DNA of 64,000 nucleotides from Protonemura montana (lineage: Eukaryota > Arthropoda > Insecta > Plecoptera > Nemouridae), in NCBI GenBank assembly GCA_947568835.1, contig OX387602.1, positions 3,132,570 to 3,196,569 on the forward strand. Direction: 5' to 3'. The notes under the pieces were generated by a model that saw only the letters and a program-made list of their open reading frames with translations, was not told the DNA's origin and made no database searches. Positions 1 through 13,300 of the stretch are shown one piece after another (the stretch's first letter is position 1; every line of letters begins with the position of its first letter). Made by a program: the position numbers and the translations under genes.

Positions 1-3000
1 GCCTGGCTCATCACACCACATGTTCACGGCTCGGGAACTATTCCAAGCATCCATTGCGCAAATTGCAAGAGTCGTCTAGCAGGGGCATTGGATGCATTCA
101 TGTGCACAATAATGATTATTGGTAGAACACCATGATATGTGGTCGACGCCGAGCTAGGAGTCGCGCGTGATGCCGCCGAGAGATGCATTTCCAGGAGATG
201 CTTCTATGAATGGAAGTAAACAGGAAGTTCTGATGGATGGCACTAGATCTGCAGAGGACAATTTTCCCTTCTAAACAATATGAACGATCGCGTTTTCCGT
301 CTGGAACTCGGAAGACAAAATTCCACAATAAATACAGTATCACTGATAAACGCTATACTTGTAAGGAAATTACGCCCAGCCAGCAACAAAGCACATTCCG
401 CTTAATTAGAGGTTAAGGTTTATACGGTGCATGACTGTTTTTTCCCTAATGGTCAAGACAAAGACATCTGGGAGTGCACACACACACACTATAGATTTTT
501 AATTGCATCAAGAAGATTAATCAATGCGCGTTCAAAGATGTTGCACGATTCCTCTGACACGGGATGGACAGTGAAGACTCGAATTAGGCACCCTCTTTTG
601 TTGCCACCGCGAGAGCCGGTCACGTACCTGCTCGCCGAGTCTCCGACCCCTGCACCCGGCGCCGTCACATATTCATATTAATTGATAAAATATTAGCTAC
701 TTAGTATTCATCTTTGACAGATGTTAAAGGGGACCATGATTTGTACAAATATTGATTAAGACTAATGATGCCGGCTGCAAGGAGGTTCTTAATGCGAGAA
801 GCCCAGAGCGTTTCACCGTGTAAAACATCAGAGAATAATAATATCACCTCTCAACAATAGTTTCATTGATACGATGAGGTTAATAAATTTTACAAGGGCT
901 CAAAGTATGGTCGTGCTTATATGGCATGAAATGAACAAACAAAAAGCAGACCTCTGCAGCAGCATAGCTGACAATGGATGGAGTGAATTGGATGGACCGC
1001 AGGCCATCAGGAGCTGTCCACTCTATCATGGTCTGTCCACTCTTTCCCATTGCATCGGGCAACAAGCATCATTCTCTTCTTGTACAAGCTCGTCTAATCC
1101 CATAAGCACTCAGAGCCACTAAGCAAACAATCGGCTGTTTTTCTGCTGAAATAGTCGTATTAAACAGACGCGATAGTTTCTTACTTTAATTAGGCTTCAT
1201 CCGTGTAAGGGAGATTTTTTTTATCCAGTGTGAAGGCAAGAATCTGCTTCTTTCTTGCAATGTTTCTAAAACTTTATTGTACCTGTCATTATGCGTTATT
1301 ACGGTCACGACATTAAAATGCATAAATCTTCAAGATTTCGTTTTTTAAAATACTTGTCTAAAAACTCGTACCCGCGTGAAATCAAATTATAACTCTGACA
1401 TGCATGCTGCAAACAGAGAGCCGATGGAGGTAAGTGTCAGCGGCGCTGGCAGATCTATGCAGAAAAAAGACATCACTTTTCGATTGGACCGCGAAAAGCA
1501 TCATGTGTGTGATGTGCACAGAACGAAGCTGGCGAATAGCGCATACTTTGCTTAGCAGATGAACTCGTACGCACGTATGTGGTCTCAGCTCTTCTGTTAG
1601 CACGCATTTTTGGCGAACAGCACTGCTTAGGAGGCCCGTGCGTCGTCTCGAAGGTCTGGTCTCTGCCTGGTACGGCTTGGCGCGGTATGGTTCGCTTCAC
1701 GCTCTGCGGGACGCTGGGCGCAAGGACGAACAGAGTGCATCAAACTTTACCCGCCGACAGTTCCTTTCGTGGAAGAAACACAAAAAAAAAAAGTTCTTGT
1801 GATAATAATGCGTCATTCCACGTCGATCTTGGCCAAATAGTTGTAGGTCTGCTGTTATTTTTGACATAACTTCCTTGTCGCTAGCACATATATGATGTCG
1901 TGTTTCCTAAGCTCAGACCAGATCTAGAGTGAGTCAGATTCGAGTCAGTAAGTGGTCAGTGGCATTTTACAGTCACCTGATACGGTTGGTTTAAGCGAGC
2001 GGAAATGCTAACCCCGTGTCACCTACAAAGAATTTTGTAAAAATGTAATTATTGAGATGTATCACACTAACTACTGAGGAAACAAGAATTAATACAATAT
2101 TTCCACAAAATCAAAAATATTGCGACTTCTCTGTTTTGGCAATTCTTGGTACTAATTAGCCCTCATTCCAACAACTCGAGCCTTCAGCGTGTTATATGGT
2201 CCCGATATCCACGCGCCTAGAACCGTTGCAAAGTTGCCTCTAATTCATTTGATCGAGATGACATCGAACACAATCCGATTCCGCCATCAAAGGAACTCGA
2301 GTTTAGGTCAGAATCGCTGCTCCGATTGATATTGCAAGCAGATCATTGTTATCATTGATCACATCTTCGACCAAAAAGTGACTGAATCATGTCAAGTGCG
2401 GGGTGTTCGGCAAAGCTTCAATGGCCACAAATTGACGGCGAGGGAAATGGCTGAACATACCAACACCGTTATGGCAATTCGGAGCAGACTAATCAACGAT
2501 TACAAAGGCGGTGGATTAATATTATATGAGGTCCGAACAATCTATACTGCGACCTTATTTGAGTTCATGTACCAAACCAAGAATATGATTAATTATGTAC
2601 GAAGGGTCATGGACGAAACCTACATCCATTACGCGGTATTCGTGAATATCTGCGTATGGCAGCCATATCCACTAATTATTTTCGATGTTGACTTGATAAA
2701 GAAATTTGAGTCAGAAATACCGTCCGGTGTCACGCGATTTGGCATTGAGATTTGTGTCATTCGCTCAACACGCCGCTTGCTAAGGAAACGCGAGCGACCA
2801 CACGACTTGGTGATCAAGGGCCAATACCCGCGGCCACTCATCGGCTAATTACACCGAAATTAACCACGACAGGCGCAACTGGAGGAAATCAGTTAGAAAA
2901 TGTTTCAAAATTTTCTTGCGGTTTTCCTAAGAAGATTTTTACTACTGGTGCTCACCTCTTATATATTATAAGCAATAGCTGTCAGGTGATATTGATCACT

Positions 3001-4240
3001 GAAATACAAACGAAGTAGTAATAAAGTAATTGATGTTCTTGGGTTCAGCTGGTTGACTTGAATAACGCACCATTATACAACAATTGCGTTAATGCTTATG
3101 AGTTATTCACACCTACCGATAACAATGGCAAAGCCCCTCAATCTCTTTGACCCGCAGTTATGAGTTGAGAATTCAGTTGCAGCCAGAGAGTAGTGTCTTT
3201 TAAGTTGTTCACATTCTTTGGCAAGAAAAGATAACCAGGCGTCATATCGATAACTGTCACTTCGGAAAGTACAAGGATAATTGCATTTAATATCTCTGTA
3301 ATGGGAATAGTTTCACATAATTGATCTAGATGTATTGTATGAGACAATTATTTTTAAAAAATCCGTGTGATTTAAAGGTAGCTCGTGATTCAGCATTCCT
3401 TCGCCGTTCGCAGTTTCCTTGGCAATTATTCGAGCCTCGGTGCATGAGAGGTGAGCATCTCAGCCTGCAAAGCGTGGACTCGAGTTGTTAATGTCATAAC
3501 ACCATCCATTGTATGCGTTACCACGCTAAAAAAAAATCGCGTCCATCGCCCGTTTGGCAACGGTCTTAACTCTTAACAACAAATCACAATTGCTCGTTTC
3601 CCTCACAAGAATTTCCTCTCAGTCTCGCCAATGAATGAACATCTTTATTAAAGGTCAGAATATGTATTGTATTTTGATAACAAAAGATTTGGAAACATAG
3701 TTTTGTCCTATAACGGTTAAGCTGTGACCCAAGCAAAACATCAGGTGGCACTGCCTAATGAGTTCTAACTTGTGAAAACAGATTTTTTAGGGCTGTGCAG
3801 TCGCATCTGGATTGCACTAGGATTATCACCTCGTAACGATGAGACATGTAGACCATCGGCATGCGCTTATGTAAGTGCTCCCCTTCACCAAATGCGCGCA
3901 TTAAAAACATATTAGTTCGAATTGTTTGATGTTACAGTTTTATCTCCGAGGTGCTTAAGTCACGGAGAGATGCAATTGCGGATTCAAACCAAAGTATCCG
4001 ATCTCCGAGCGAGAAACGATACGGAATGATGGATGGGTACACGGAAGAGAAGAACGCCACATCGATGGTATTAATGCATAATGGTCCAGGCTCAATTAGC
4101 TTCAGCGATCGGTCAAGGGCGGCCCAACCTCTTGCCCTAAGCAGACACGTTCCACGATATATCATCTACTCTTCCTCTTCTTGCTTGGCTCTTACATAAT
4201 GTCACTACACCTTGATGTATACAGGCACTTGTGAACAAGA
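1..4240. other. Gene-poor stretch
   Basis: Mostly AT-rich single-copy-looking DNA with no exon, RNA gene or named element that I can support. Open frames are short, start without context and match nothing I know. Confidence 0.6.
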
Positions 4241-4277
4241 GCCGGCCGGCCGTCGGGGCCGGACCGGGCCGGGCTAC
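4241..4277. repeat. CCGG-rich cluster
   Basis: GCCGGCCGGCCG and GGGCCGGACCGGGCCGGG form a compact run of overlapping CCGG/GGCC palindromes, far above local GC. Confidence 0.7.
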
Positions 4278-4800
4278 CTTCACGCCCAACGGTGTGAAGG
4301 CGCTACACTGGACATGAGCGTCGTCCATTGGGCTACGCTCCTATGGTAATTGATAGCAATTATGTCAGAAGATGTCCGGCAGACAGGTTGAAGAAATGAT
4401 TATACACCGAAATTTTATTAATAGACTCCCCAGAGTTGCATAAGAAGTGGATGGACAGCCGTGCGCTGACACGGCAAACAAAAGCGTAAACTCGACTGTC
4501 GTTTTGCAGCGAATGAAAATACTGTTAGGACCGTACCTAGGTTGGGTCGACCACATAAAGTGCAGTCGCGTCCTGCGGTTCCTCGCATTACACGAGAGAC
4601 CCACATCGGAGACCGCAGCGTGCTCTGTGCGTAGCGCACCGTGTACACCACCCACTTTTTTCAAAACCCAATTTCAAGTTTGACTGATTTAAAAGTGAAA
4701 TATTCCGTTAAGATTATTCTGATCTAAGCCGATGGGAATGAAGCTCGCTGACGGCTAAAGACATTCCTTGGTCAAAGCGTGGTCATCACAAGCGTTTTGA

Positions 4801-4827
4801 TGGCCAGTGGCCGTTGGCCATGGCCGG
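4801..4827. repeat. TGGCC imperfect tandem repeat
   Basis: Four TGGCC units spaced 6-8 bases apart (TGGCCAGTGGCCGTTGGCCA, then TGGCCGG), at the edge of a GC-rich pocket reaching about 5,000. Confidence 0.65.
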
Positions 4828-5492
4828 TCCCACGGTCGACTCGGAGCAGGACTCCAAGACTTGGACATCGGCGACCGAGCGCATCCACCCACCCACATGA
4901 CCGGCCGACACCCACACCACATCGCTTCGTCGTTGCCGTCCTGGGGCGCACGACCGCCACCCCATCTGAAATGAGGCACCACTCGAAACGGGACAGCTGA
5001 AGGGACACGATGTTTCAATTGGTTTTAATTCTCCTTTCATGATTTGTGCAGAGGAATTCGTCGAGCATGCAAAGCGCATTATAAACATGTGTATCTCGTT
5101 TTGAAATCTTATAATCATACGGATATTTAGATCAAATTCTGTGGGGAATTGTTGGATACCTGGAACCTGACATGAACTATGCGTCGATGGAATATCTGAG
5201 TGTCCAGCGCGTCGGGTGAACGGACGTCTAGTGTTGAAATGAGCCATAAAAGATCACAATTAGATGGACCGTGCATCAAATGAAGGCCAGGTGATGTCGA
5301 TGCCGGAGCAGGCGAGGGCCACGAGAGGACGCCGCGCAGAGGACTCTACGATCCTGATGGCGAAGCCTTGCCACTCGCAGGGAAATCACAATTGTTCTTC
5401 GGTTAATACCAGTCATATCAGATAACCATTTCGCTATCAATAACTTGCAAATAATTACTCGGTCAATCTTCACCGCGCATCTACCTATTCAA

Positions 5493-6137
5493 ATGGCCGG
5501 CGCGCGCAAAGATGCGCAACTCATGCGAAGCTGTATAGCCAGCCTTGAAATGAGACGTAGGTACCTATTCGTAATGCAATTAGACTTTTTACGTTATACA
5601 TACTTTTTCAATGGAAGGTACATGTTACGACTTTACTTTCTTATTAGTCTTAATCTTCGTTACTTGCATTTTCATTGGCATTTCGATTTTATCTATCAAT
5701 TCAAGCGGCAAAACTTCCCAGCCGTCTCGATGACTCGACTTGATTTATTTGCAGCCATGGCAGGAACGGTGCGACGGCAGCGCTGTGCATCGCCGGTTCG
5801 CAAACTCTTGCAGCACGTTGGGACAAAAGAGATGCCTGTTTGGCAATCGCCAAGGTCACGACGCCTGATAGTCGCGAGGAACCAAGCTTTAATAAGAGGA
5901 ACCAATGCAACAGTAAGACCATCCGTCCATCCGACCGACCGTCGCGGACCTTTTGTTTTTTTGACTAATTATCGACAATACGGCGAAGGCCGCCGCCTCC
6001 AATGCAATGGAGGTCTTCGGCGACGTGCGCGCTCCACGGGTCTCCGTCGAGGACTCGCGGGGCTCCAGCAGTTACAAAAATACCCCTTGCTTTGCTTTCT
6101 GTCCGATCAACGGGCTATAAAATCTGGAGTGCTTTAG
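5493..6137 (+). other. Orphan open reading frame, 214 codons
   Basis: The longest open frame in the gene-poor part, from the first ATG to the stop. It crosses an AT-rich half giving Tyr/Phe/Leu-rich residues and a GC-rich half giving Arg-rich residues, so its composition follows the local DNA rather than a protein. There is no domain, signal peptide or family motif. I lean to a chance frame. Confidence 0.15.
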
Positions 6138-7041
6138 AATTAAGAGAATCGACTAAAAAGGAACGACAAGACAATTGTGTGGTATTGTCGTCCAGTCGCC
6201 AAATCGAAAGCGAACTTGACTTGCGTTGTGGCGTTGTTTCGTGAGGCCATCGAGTTCTGTCGAGTTGCCCCGATACGTGGGACCCCGGCGCGCCGCGGCG
6301 TCGGCGTCCGCCGCGTCGCTGCCCAGGGCAGCGTGCATCTGACCAAGATGGCCTCACCAACGCGATTGGCGAAGCTCACGCGAAATAATGTGCGATTCGA
6401 GATGGATTTTGAGGTCACAGTCAGCGAATGAGATGTCTATTTTTAAAACAAATAGTTGCCGCCGTGCGAGTAATTATTCCGGCGCAACGGATGTTGGTTT
6501 CCTTCGACGTCTGTGATGGGTGCTCAGGCAAGCATTTAAATCCTCGTATTTTACTGAATCAATGGCTAATAATAAGCGGAGAGTGCAGTTATCCCACGGT
6601 GCACTTTTCTCGCAGCCAACGGATAATGTGCAACTGTATTATTACGATATCGCATTCATTAAATAGGAGTGGGGCGATTATTTACATAAGATGCTCAACA
6701 AAATGGAGCGTGCCAGAGGCTCAATAGACTTTTAGAGAAACTACCAATTTAACTTGAAAGACGACAGAAAGTCCATGGATTAAGACCAGCAATTTGTCCC
6801 AAATTAGATAAGGATCCATCTGCATTGTTCGAAACCCCTTTTACTTTTATTCGGACAGCAGGGATCTAGTGTTAGACAAGCCGATGGTCTTGCAGATAAA
6901 ATGTGGGACATTAACTAACAGAAGACGCTGGGTTTCGCTCGCTCGTTCCTCGAGCTTGCTGCTTGGTGGACGCTGCACGAGAAGGCGCCGTGCTAGATCC
7001 GGCTTCCATACTATGACATAACCGACGTTCGGGTCCAGCCA

Positions 7042-7089
7042 GGTCGGTCGGTCGGTCGGTCGGTCGGTCGGTCGGTCGGTCCGTCGGTC
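7042..7089. repeat. (GGTC)n tetranucleotide microsatellite
   Basis: Ten perfect GGTC units, then one CGTC and one more GGTC. It opens long spurious frames on the minus strand that read as repeated Arg-Pro-Thr-Asp. Confidence 0.95.
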
Positions 7090-7265
7090 TGGCGACAAAC
7101 AATTGCAATACATCTGATGTTGCAACATGCAAAACCCGTATGAAAAGGGCTGCTCGTCCACTCGATGACCAATGATGTCGCGATCCGATGTGCCATTGTT
7201 CCAATAGCAGACTGTTGGCAAGCGCTGGACCGAGATTTATCTGCAATTCCGACACTAAAATATTG

Positions 7266-7316
7266 TGGGTGGGCGCGGGTGGCCGGTGGGGGGAGCAGTG
7301 GGGTTATCGGCTGGGG
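7266..7316 (+). repeat. G-rich tract, quadruplex-prone
   Basis: Six G tracts of three or more occur in about 50 bases (GGGTGGGCGCGGGT, then GGGGGG, GGGG, GGGG). Some loops exceed seven bases, so the fit to the strict quadruplex pattern is partial. Confidence 0.5.
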
Positions 7317-7349
7317 TTTCGGACGCGATGTTGAAATCACAATGTGTTG

Positions 7350-10300
7350 TTGGTAAGTTTGCCGAAGAGTTCCTGTGTAATAAGCCGAAGAAACGATGAA
7401 TTCCGAAACGTATATGCTATAAGATGACCAGCAAACTGTTGGCAGGCACAAGTGAGCAAGTTGCCATGTTTGGGCAATTGAAGTCCACGGACGGATGGCG
7501 GAGTCACAGACCTGAAAGTGCGTGCTGCTGCGTGTGTGCATTTATGTTTTATCTCCGCTAGGCGGCCAGTGCCAGTGCCCGCTGCAGTCATCACTCTTGC
7601 CCATGCCGTGAAGCCATTGTCTCCCTGATCGACTGCTGATTGAATCTTTCGGTTTCGGCAATGTCTTCCAATCTGGCCTTGGAAGACGTGAGAAGCCCGA
7701 TATTACGATCTCTGGTAGATATACTTCAAAATTTCTGATACAATTTCTTGGAATTTATTTCATCTTGTACGAGTGAGATTGATTTTCTGCCGGTCCGCAA
7801 AGCGGGCCATCGCGCATACTGGGAACCGAAGCAATTCGGGCATGCTACAGTTTTCTTTATTCACTTCACTCGCTATCCCTTTGGATCCGAACGCTCAGGC
7901 TATAAACAAAGACATTTACTGATTATATACGGATTGATCTAGGTACGACATTGCTTGCATTGAATCACGAGCTCAATGCAATAATCGAGGTTCATGTAAG
8001 CGTGATAATTAGCCCCTGTCGGTCGCACTACACCTAACTCGACCAAGACCAATTACAAGAATTGCGATGAACGTGGATAAAAAAAAAACTACATCGGCGG
8101 CCAAGAAAATGTGGAAAAGAAAATATAAGCGAAATTCCAGAGAAGTAAGGTTGATGATCTTAACTTGTTTCAGTGCCTCTTTTTCCTTTCCGATAATAAT
8201 CTCTCAGTACATTGGACTGTCCGGTACAAGGCAGTCAGTCGTCACCCCTCACTGACATCATTTTTACACTTGACGCTATTTCAAATAACCATAAGTCAAA
8301 GTGAAATGCGAATGGATGGGTAGGTGCAAGTCATTTGTCACTGCAAGGGCACCCAACCAACGAGCGTCGTCCCTTCGACACGTTGACATCACGTCCCTGA
8401 ACAAACGCACCGTTCTGATGTGCATCTCGCGAGTAATCAAGCCGATAAACACTTTTTGATGAGTTGGAGCGACCGTGCAGTTAGCAACGCTTTCACGGAG
8501 AATTGGCCACACTGATGTCGCTGGCGTCAGCCATCGCTTGTATCTAATTAACTCAATCGGCTGACCTTTTTGGCGAACAAACGTTTACTAAGCCGTTAGC
8601 TGAGACCCAAATAATGATCGGTCACGTGCACGCATTCGATCACCAATGCAATCTTTAAGCTACACTTAAAAACGAGAGTTATCGAAAATAATTGAACTAT
8701 GTGTAAGCGTTGTATTTTCGCATACAATAAGACTATGAAATAATGTGAATCGTTCAACATTCTAATCAGTCACATCTTCCCCATCGATTAATCGCTGTCA
8801 TCTGACGACTCTTCTCTGTGCGTTTCCTAGATGATGACCGATTGTGGATGCCACGGCATTCTCTGTACTCGGGTAATGGTACAGGACAGCGGCAATGATG
8901 TTGAGTTATTGCCCGACAAGAATAATGAGCAACTTTTACCTCGGATGACGTAATCCACGCAGCCTCTTCAGAAGCAAATGAGAGGTGTTAGGTACTAGTT
9001 ACCCGAAACGCGTAGGAGGTTCAAATTGGATGCCTCTTGCATAAAATAAATTCTCTATTAATCCTGTGACGATAAATTCAACTTAAGGTATGCGGCCCTT
9101 AATTGCACTGCAAGAGTACCGATGTGACATTTGCGCGACATTAGCAATGTGAGGATGAAAATTATGTCACTTATTTCAAAGATATTTGTGTTCGGTGAGT
9201 AAGCCAAGTGCAGATTTTTGCTGCTTCAATTTAATTTGCATTGCATTAGGTACTACCTCTCTATGACACTCGCATTCATATTCTAAAACAATAAATTTTG
9301 TTTTAACAGGACTATAAAAGGCAATATTATATCGAAACAAGTCTCATAAACCACGATCAGGATATCAATAAAACATTTCGCCTTCTTTTTAAAGTAAAGT
9401 TGACGCATATTATAAGAATATCCAACCAGTGTAACGACGCAAACTGGGCACAAGGGTTGCAGACCGAAAACATACCCTAATAGCTCATGAATAAGCTTTC
9501 CTAATATAAACTAACCCCATTTAGATATTAATTGAAAGAAATTAAAAATAATTTGTTCAGGATTGTGTCAATTTTACGACCCTCAAGCCAAATATTGTGC
9601 GCTTTTTTAGTAAAGTCTCTCGGGAATGATGTTACAGCATGCAATTCCCTCCCACTTCCTATTGTGGTGTCGTCACGAAAAGATACGGGATGTCACGAAC
9701 CCAATGTTTCCAGCATTTCTAGTCGAGATGGAAATGGAAAACCATTGGAACAACATCGCATTTTAGCCAACGCAATGGCCGACCTCAGGTCGGTACCGTG
9801 GTGCTTGCACTTTGCATGGGCCAAGAGTTGCGGTTCCCAGGCCAAGGGGTTACAGTTTGTAACATGTGGATTTGACACCCGACACTCAAGACTCACGGCT
9901 CAGACATAGGTCACTCCTCAACAACCTGCAAACGAGTTTAATTTAAAAAACAAGTTAGGGAAATGAAACCCCTAATTTAGCCGGGAGTCCAATAGGATCT
10001 AGCTATCCGAAAAATATTTCACAGCTAAAAATTCATGTGCAATAGAAGAGAGAATTTACGAGACAGTTGATAATTGTACATGCTAAAACTGCTTCTTCAA
10101 ATGTCAAGATGGAATGTGGTACGCGAGTTCCCACCTAATTATTTCTTAATCTGAGCTGCTAGTAGATTTGGTTTTCGACAATTGAGGATATGATTAAGAC
10201 ACATGGGTACATGATGAACTAATCACACGAGTAATCGGGGGATGAAGTCTGATAGAAGATAATTACATGTTTGCTTAGCTCGCTGCTGATGGCGTGTCCA

Positions 10301-13300
10301 CGCTTCACAGTCCTTGTTTAATAATGGAGGTGAGCTCATCATTTAATCGGCAACCAGCAAAAGTCGAAACTTTACACACGGCTTCGAGTTAGTTCTTGGT
10401 CAACGTGAGTTCGCACTTTTAGCAAACTCCCAGGTAACACAAATCGTGACCGAAAAAAGCTGCTACACAAAATAACAGTGGTTTGCATTCATAATTATGA
10501 TAAATGATAATAACATTTTAGGCTGAAAACGTTCAGATTCTCCCAGCAATGGCCAACATATCGCACAGTGACTGTTCCCGGCACTTCCCGAATAAAGAGA
10601 GCTAACTGTTACATGATTTTAGCTGCCTACGCTGCTTCATGTTGACAGGGATAGAAGAGAATCACAACAGAAATCTCATACCATCACATGCATTCCCTGA
10701 CTGAAGGCGAAAATATGTTTTTTTCAACACGCTCCGTTAGTTTCATTATATTCCATTAACAATACGTTATAAATCGGTGATCCTTTGATCATGCCCTTAT
10801 AAAAAAAACCCTTCGGGTCAAAGATTAAAGTATGTTTCTAAATAGCATTATTTTATGAGAATCATTACGGCAATATTTGACAGCTAAAATGCAAAATCTT
10901 TGTCTAATTACAAACTATATTAGCGTTCCACGATACAGACAACCTAGCAAAGCCCCAGCTAAAGAAGATATTAAAAATCGCGACATGTTTGTGAAGGTCC
11001 TCCCATTTTAATTGCACTTTACCTATCCGCACACTTAAGAATAAATGTTGAAAAGTGCTATTGAAAATAAGCAACGTAACTCGTTTAGTGGTCATGATGG
11101 TAACCATCAATTGTAGGTATACGAGTGTAGTGTGGAGGGTCAATTACCCTCGCTCGGCTGTGGTTTGCGAAGGTGATAGGTTAGGGTCACAGGCCACAAA
11201 GTGGCGCCTTCCTCAGCCCGTGCTCCCCTCCCTCGTCCTCCCCCGCCCGTCCAACGGCGGTGCGTGATCACGGCCCCCGATTCGCATTTTGCTATCATGC
11301 GCGTGGCAATCTAATCAATAATCGATGTTTTAGCTGAATCCCGGCAATCATGACGGCCAGATGCTGTCCTTCTTGCCCAGTCTTCGCCTACACATGTGGG
11401 CTAATTGAGCAGTACTCATGGTCGGTATTTCCTCTTAAATTATAGAATGTTAATTAACTCGTTCAGATATTGAAGCTTAATGGTAATTTTTCCAAACGGT
11501 GCATCATTGTTTGGGTCGCGACGACAAATTTTTTACATTATCTCTAGTCCTTTGCCTTCCTGGGAAATTACTACTGAAGTTCTTGTATTCTTCAAAGATG
11601 TCTAGAGCGGTTCCACACAAACTACAAAGAAGAGATGCATTGCCGACCTCCCAAAAGCTGGATTTCTCAAAGTAAATCGTTTCGGCATAAAATTGTGTAA
11701 GCTTGAAATTTTGACACACGCAAGTTATGCGCCATTTTGTTCAAACAAGACGCCATGGCTTAGGGTTGTCCGTTTTCGAATTGATGTTTCGCTAGGTCCG
11801 CTGTAAGTCAGCCACATTCACGTTCGCGTGCTTTGCGAATGCCGAACGCCAATGAAACGGTCTCATTTTTCCATTGCCAAAGCAATAATGGCCGCCACAA
11901 TAAAATCAATCCTTTAAAAGGAATGGTTATATTCCGAGACAAAACGACGACACGTTATAAAATTATAGCTGGATGATCGCTGTCGATGGACCCCCAGGAC
12001 GAGCCATAATTAAGTAGCTGAGCGTATCCTTATGGTCTCAGCAGTGCGCTCTGCACCATGGGCACACAATACCTTGCTTTATCTGTCACTAAAAGAGTGC
12101 AAGTTTTATGGTGGCGTTCCGTGCAAGTGAAAGATATGGCGGTCGCTTTATAGTGGCACCAAGGCGTAGCTTGCTTTCCGACAATGAAAGAAACTTGACG
12201 ACTGTAGGCTACGCCAATAAAACAGAGACGATGTCAAAGGTCAAGCGCAGTGTCTGCCAAAGCCGAGGTCGCGCCGGTGGATTATTATTATAGACTGTTT
12301 TGTTACCTCTGAACTGTGGTTACCAGGTGGTCTATAAAGGCGTACTAGACGACGTTTATACGAAGAATAACATCAGCCCGATCAACTATAAATCTAGCGA
12401 GATGTGTTTTTATCTATTTTTCTATTTTATTAGACATCTTCCCAGTGATGTCATCGTAATGACCTATCGAGAATTGGACGCTTCTGGCAGGCTTGGCCCT
12501 CAAAAAACAATTTTTCATCTGCAATTTGAACGTGTCAATTTCAATGCAATTGTTTTCTCTGCGGGTGTAATCACTCTGATATATAAAGGCACGATCATTT
12601 CAATCATCAGAAATAATTCTCATTTTTCGTTCCTACTAATGGGCGGAACTTCAGTGCCAAGGAACAAAGGAGCAGTCTGCTGGATTGCCTGGCGGGGCGC
12701 ACTGCAGGCCAATGAAACAACTTAGACTGCCATTATTAAACCGAGCAAAATTATGATTCAGAGGCAGTAAAACAGCGAGTAAAAACTAGATACGGGGCGA
12801 AGATGGTGCATCAAGCAAAAAGATAAACAACAACAAAATGAAGGTTGCCAAGGCCGTTCTGGCTCTGTCATGGTCGAGTTGAAGGCGAAGGAAAAAGCTA
12901 ATTCCGGATATGAGCCATCCTACAGGATTCTGTTCGAGCCTGCCACGCAACGAACCGACCGATGAGTTTTTTTTTTTTTTTGCCAACGAATCAGTTAATA
13001 GGTACGATGCTGCAAAATTACATTGGAGGGGATAATAGGTACTTAAAATGCTTGATTCTCCATGAACTTGTAATTTTAATAACGTTTTCTCCTCGCACAA
13101 ATACCAGCAGAATTCTGGCTTTTGCAGACATGGATTTTACAATAGACTCGGTATTAATTTGCTGTTTGTTATTCGCGATGCATCGGTCTCCGCCAAATTT
13201 ACATAAGAAGATTCGATAATTCATCATCAATACGCCCATAACCGTGGATAAAAAAACGGGACCCCTGCCTTCGGACACGTTTTATAAACTTGTAACAGTC

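Noticed and set aside
3138-3347. Minus-strand 69-codon frame with a faint glycolipid-transfer-like look (PITEILNAIILVLSEV)
   Set aside because: The resemblance is weak and from memory only. The key Asp-x-x-x-Asn pattern is missing, and there are no neighbouring exons.
7011-7541. 176-codon minus-strand frame
   Set aside because: Its length comes from crossing the GGTC microsatellite; it has no family features and no splice or promoter context.
12580-12609. TATATAAA followed by ATCAGAA, a core-promoter-like pair
   Set aside because: Such pairs are expected by chance in AT-rich DNA, and no gene or GC context follows.
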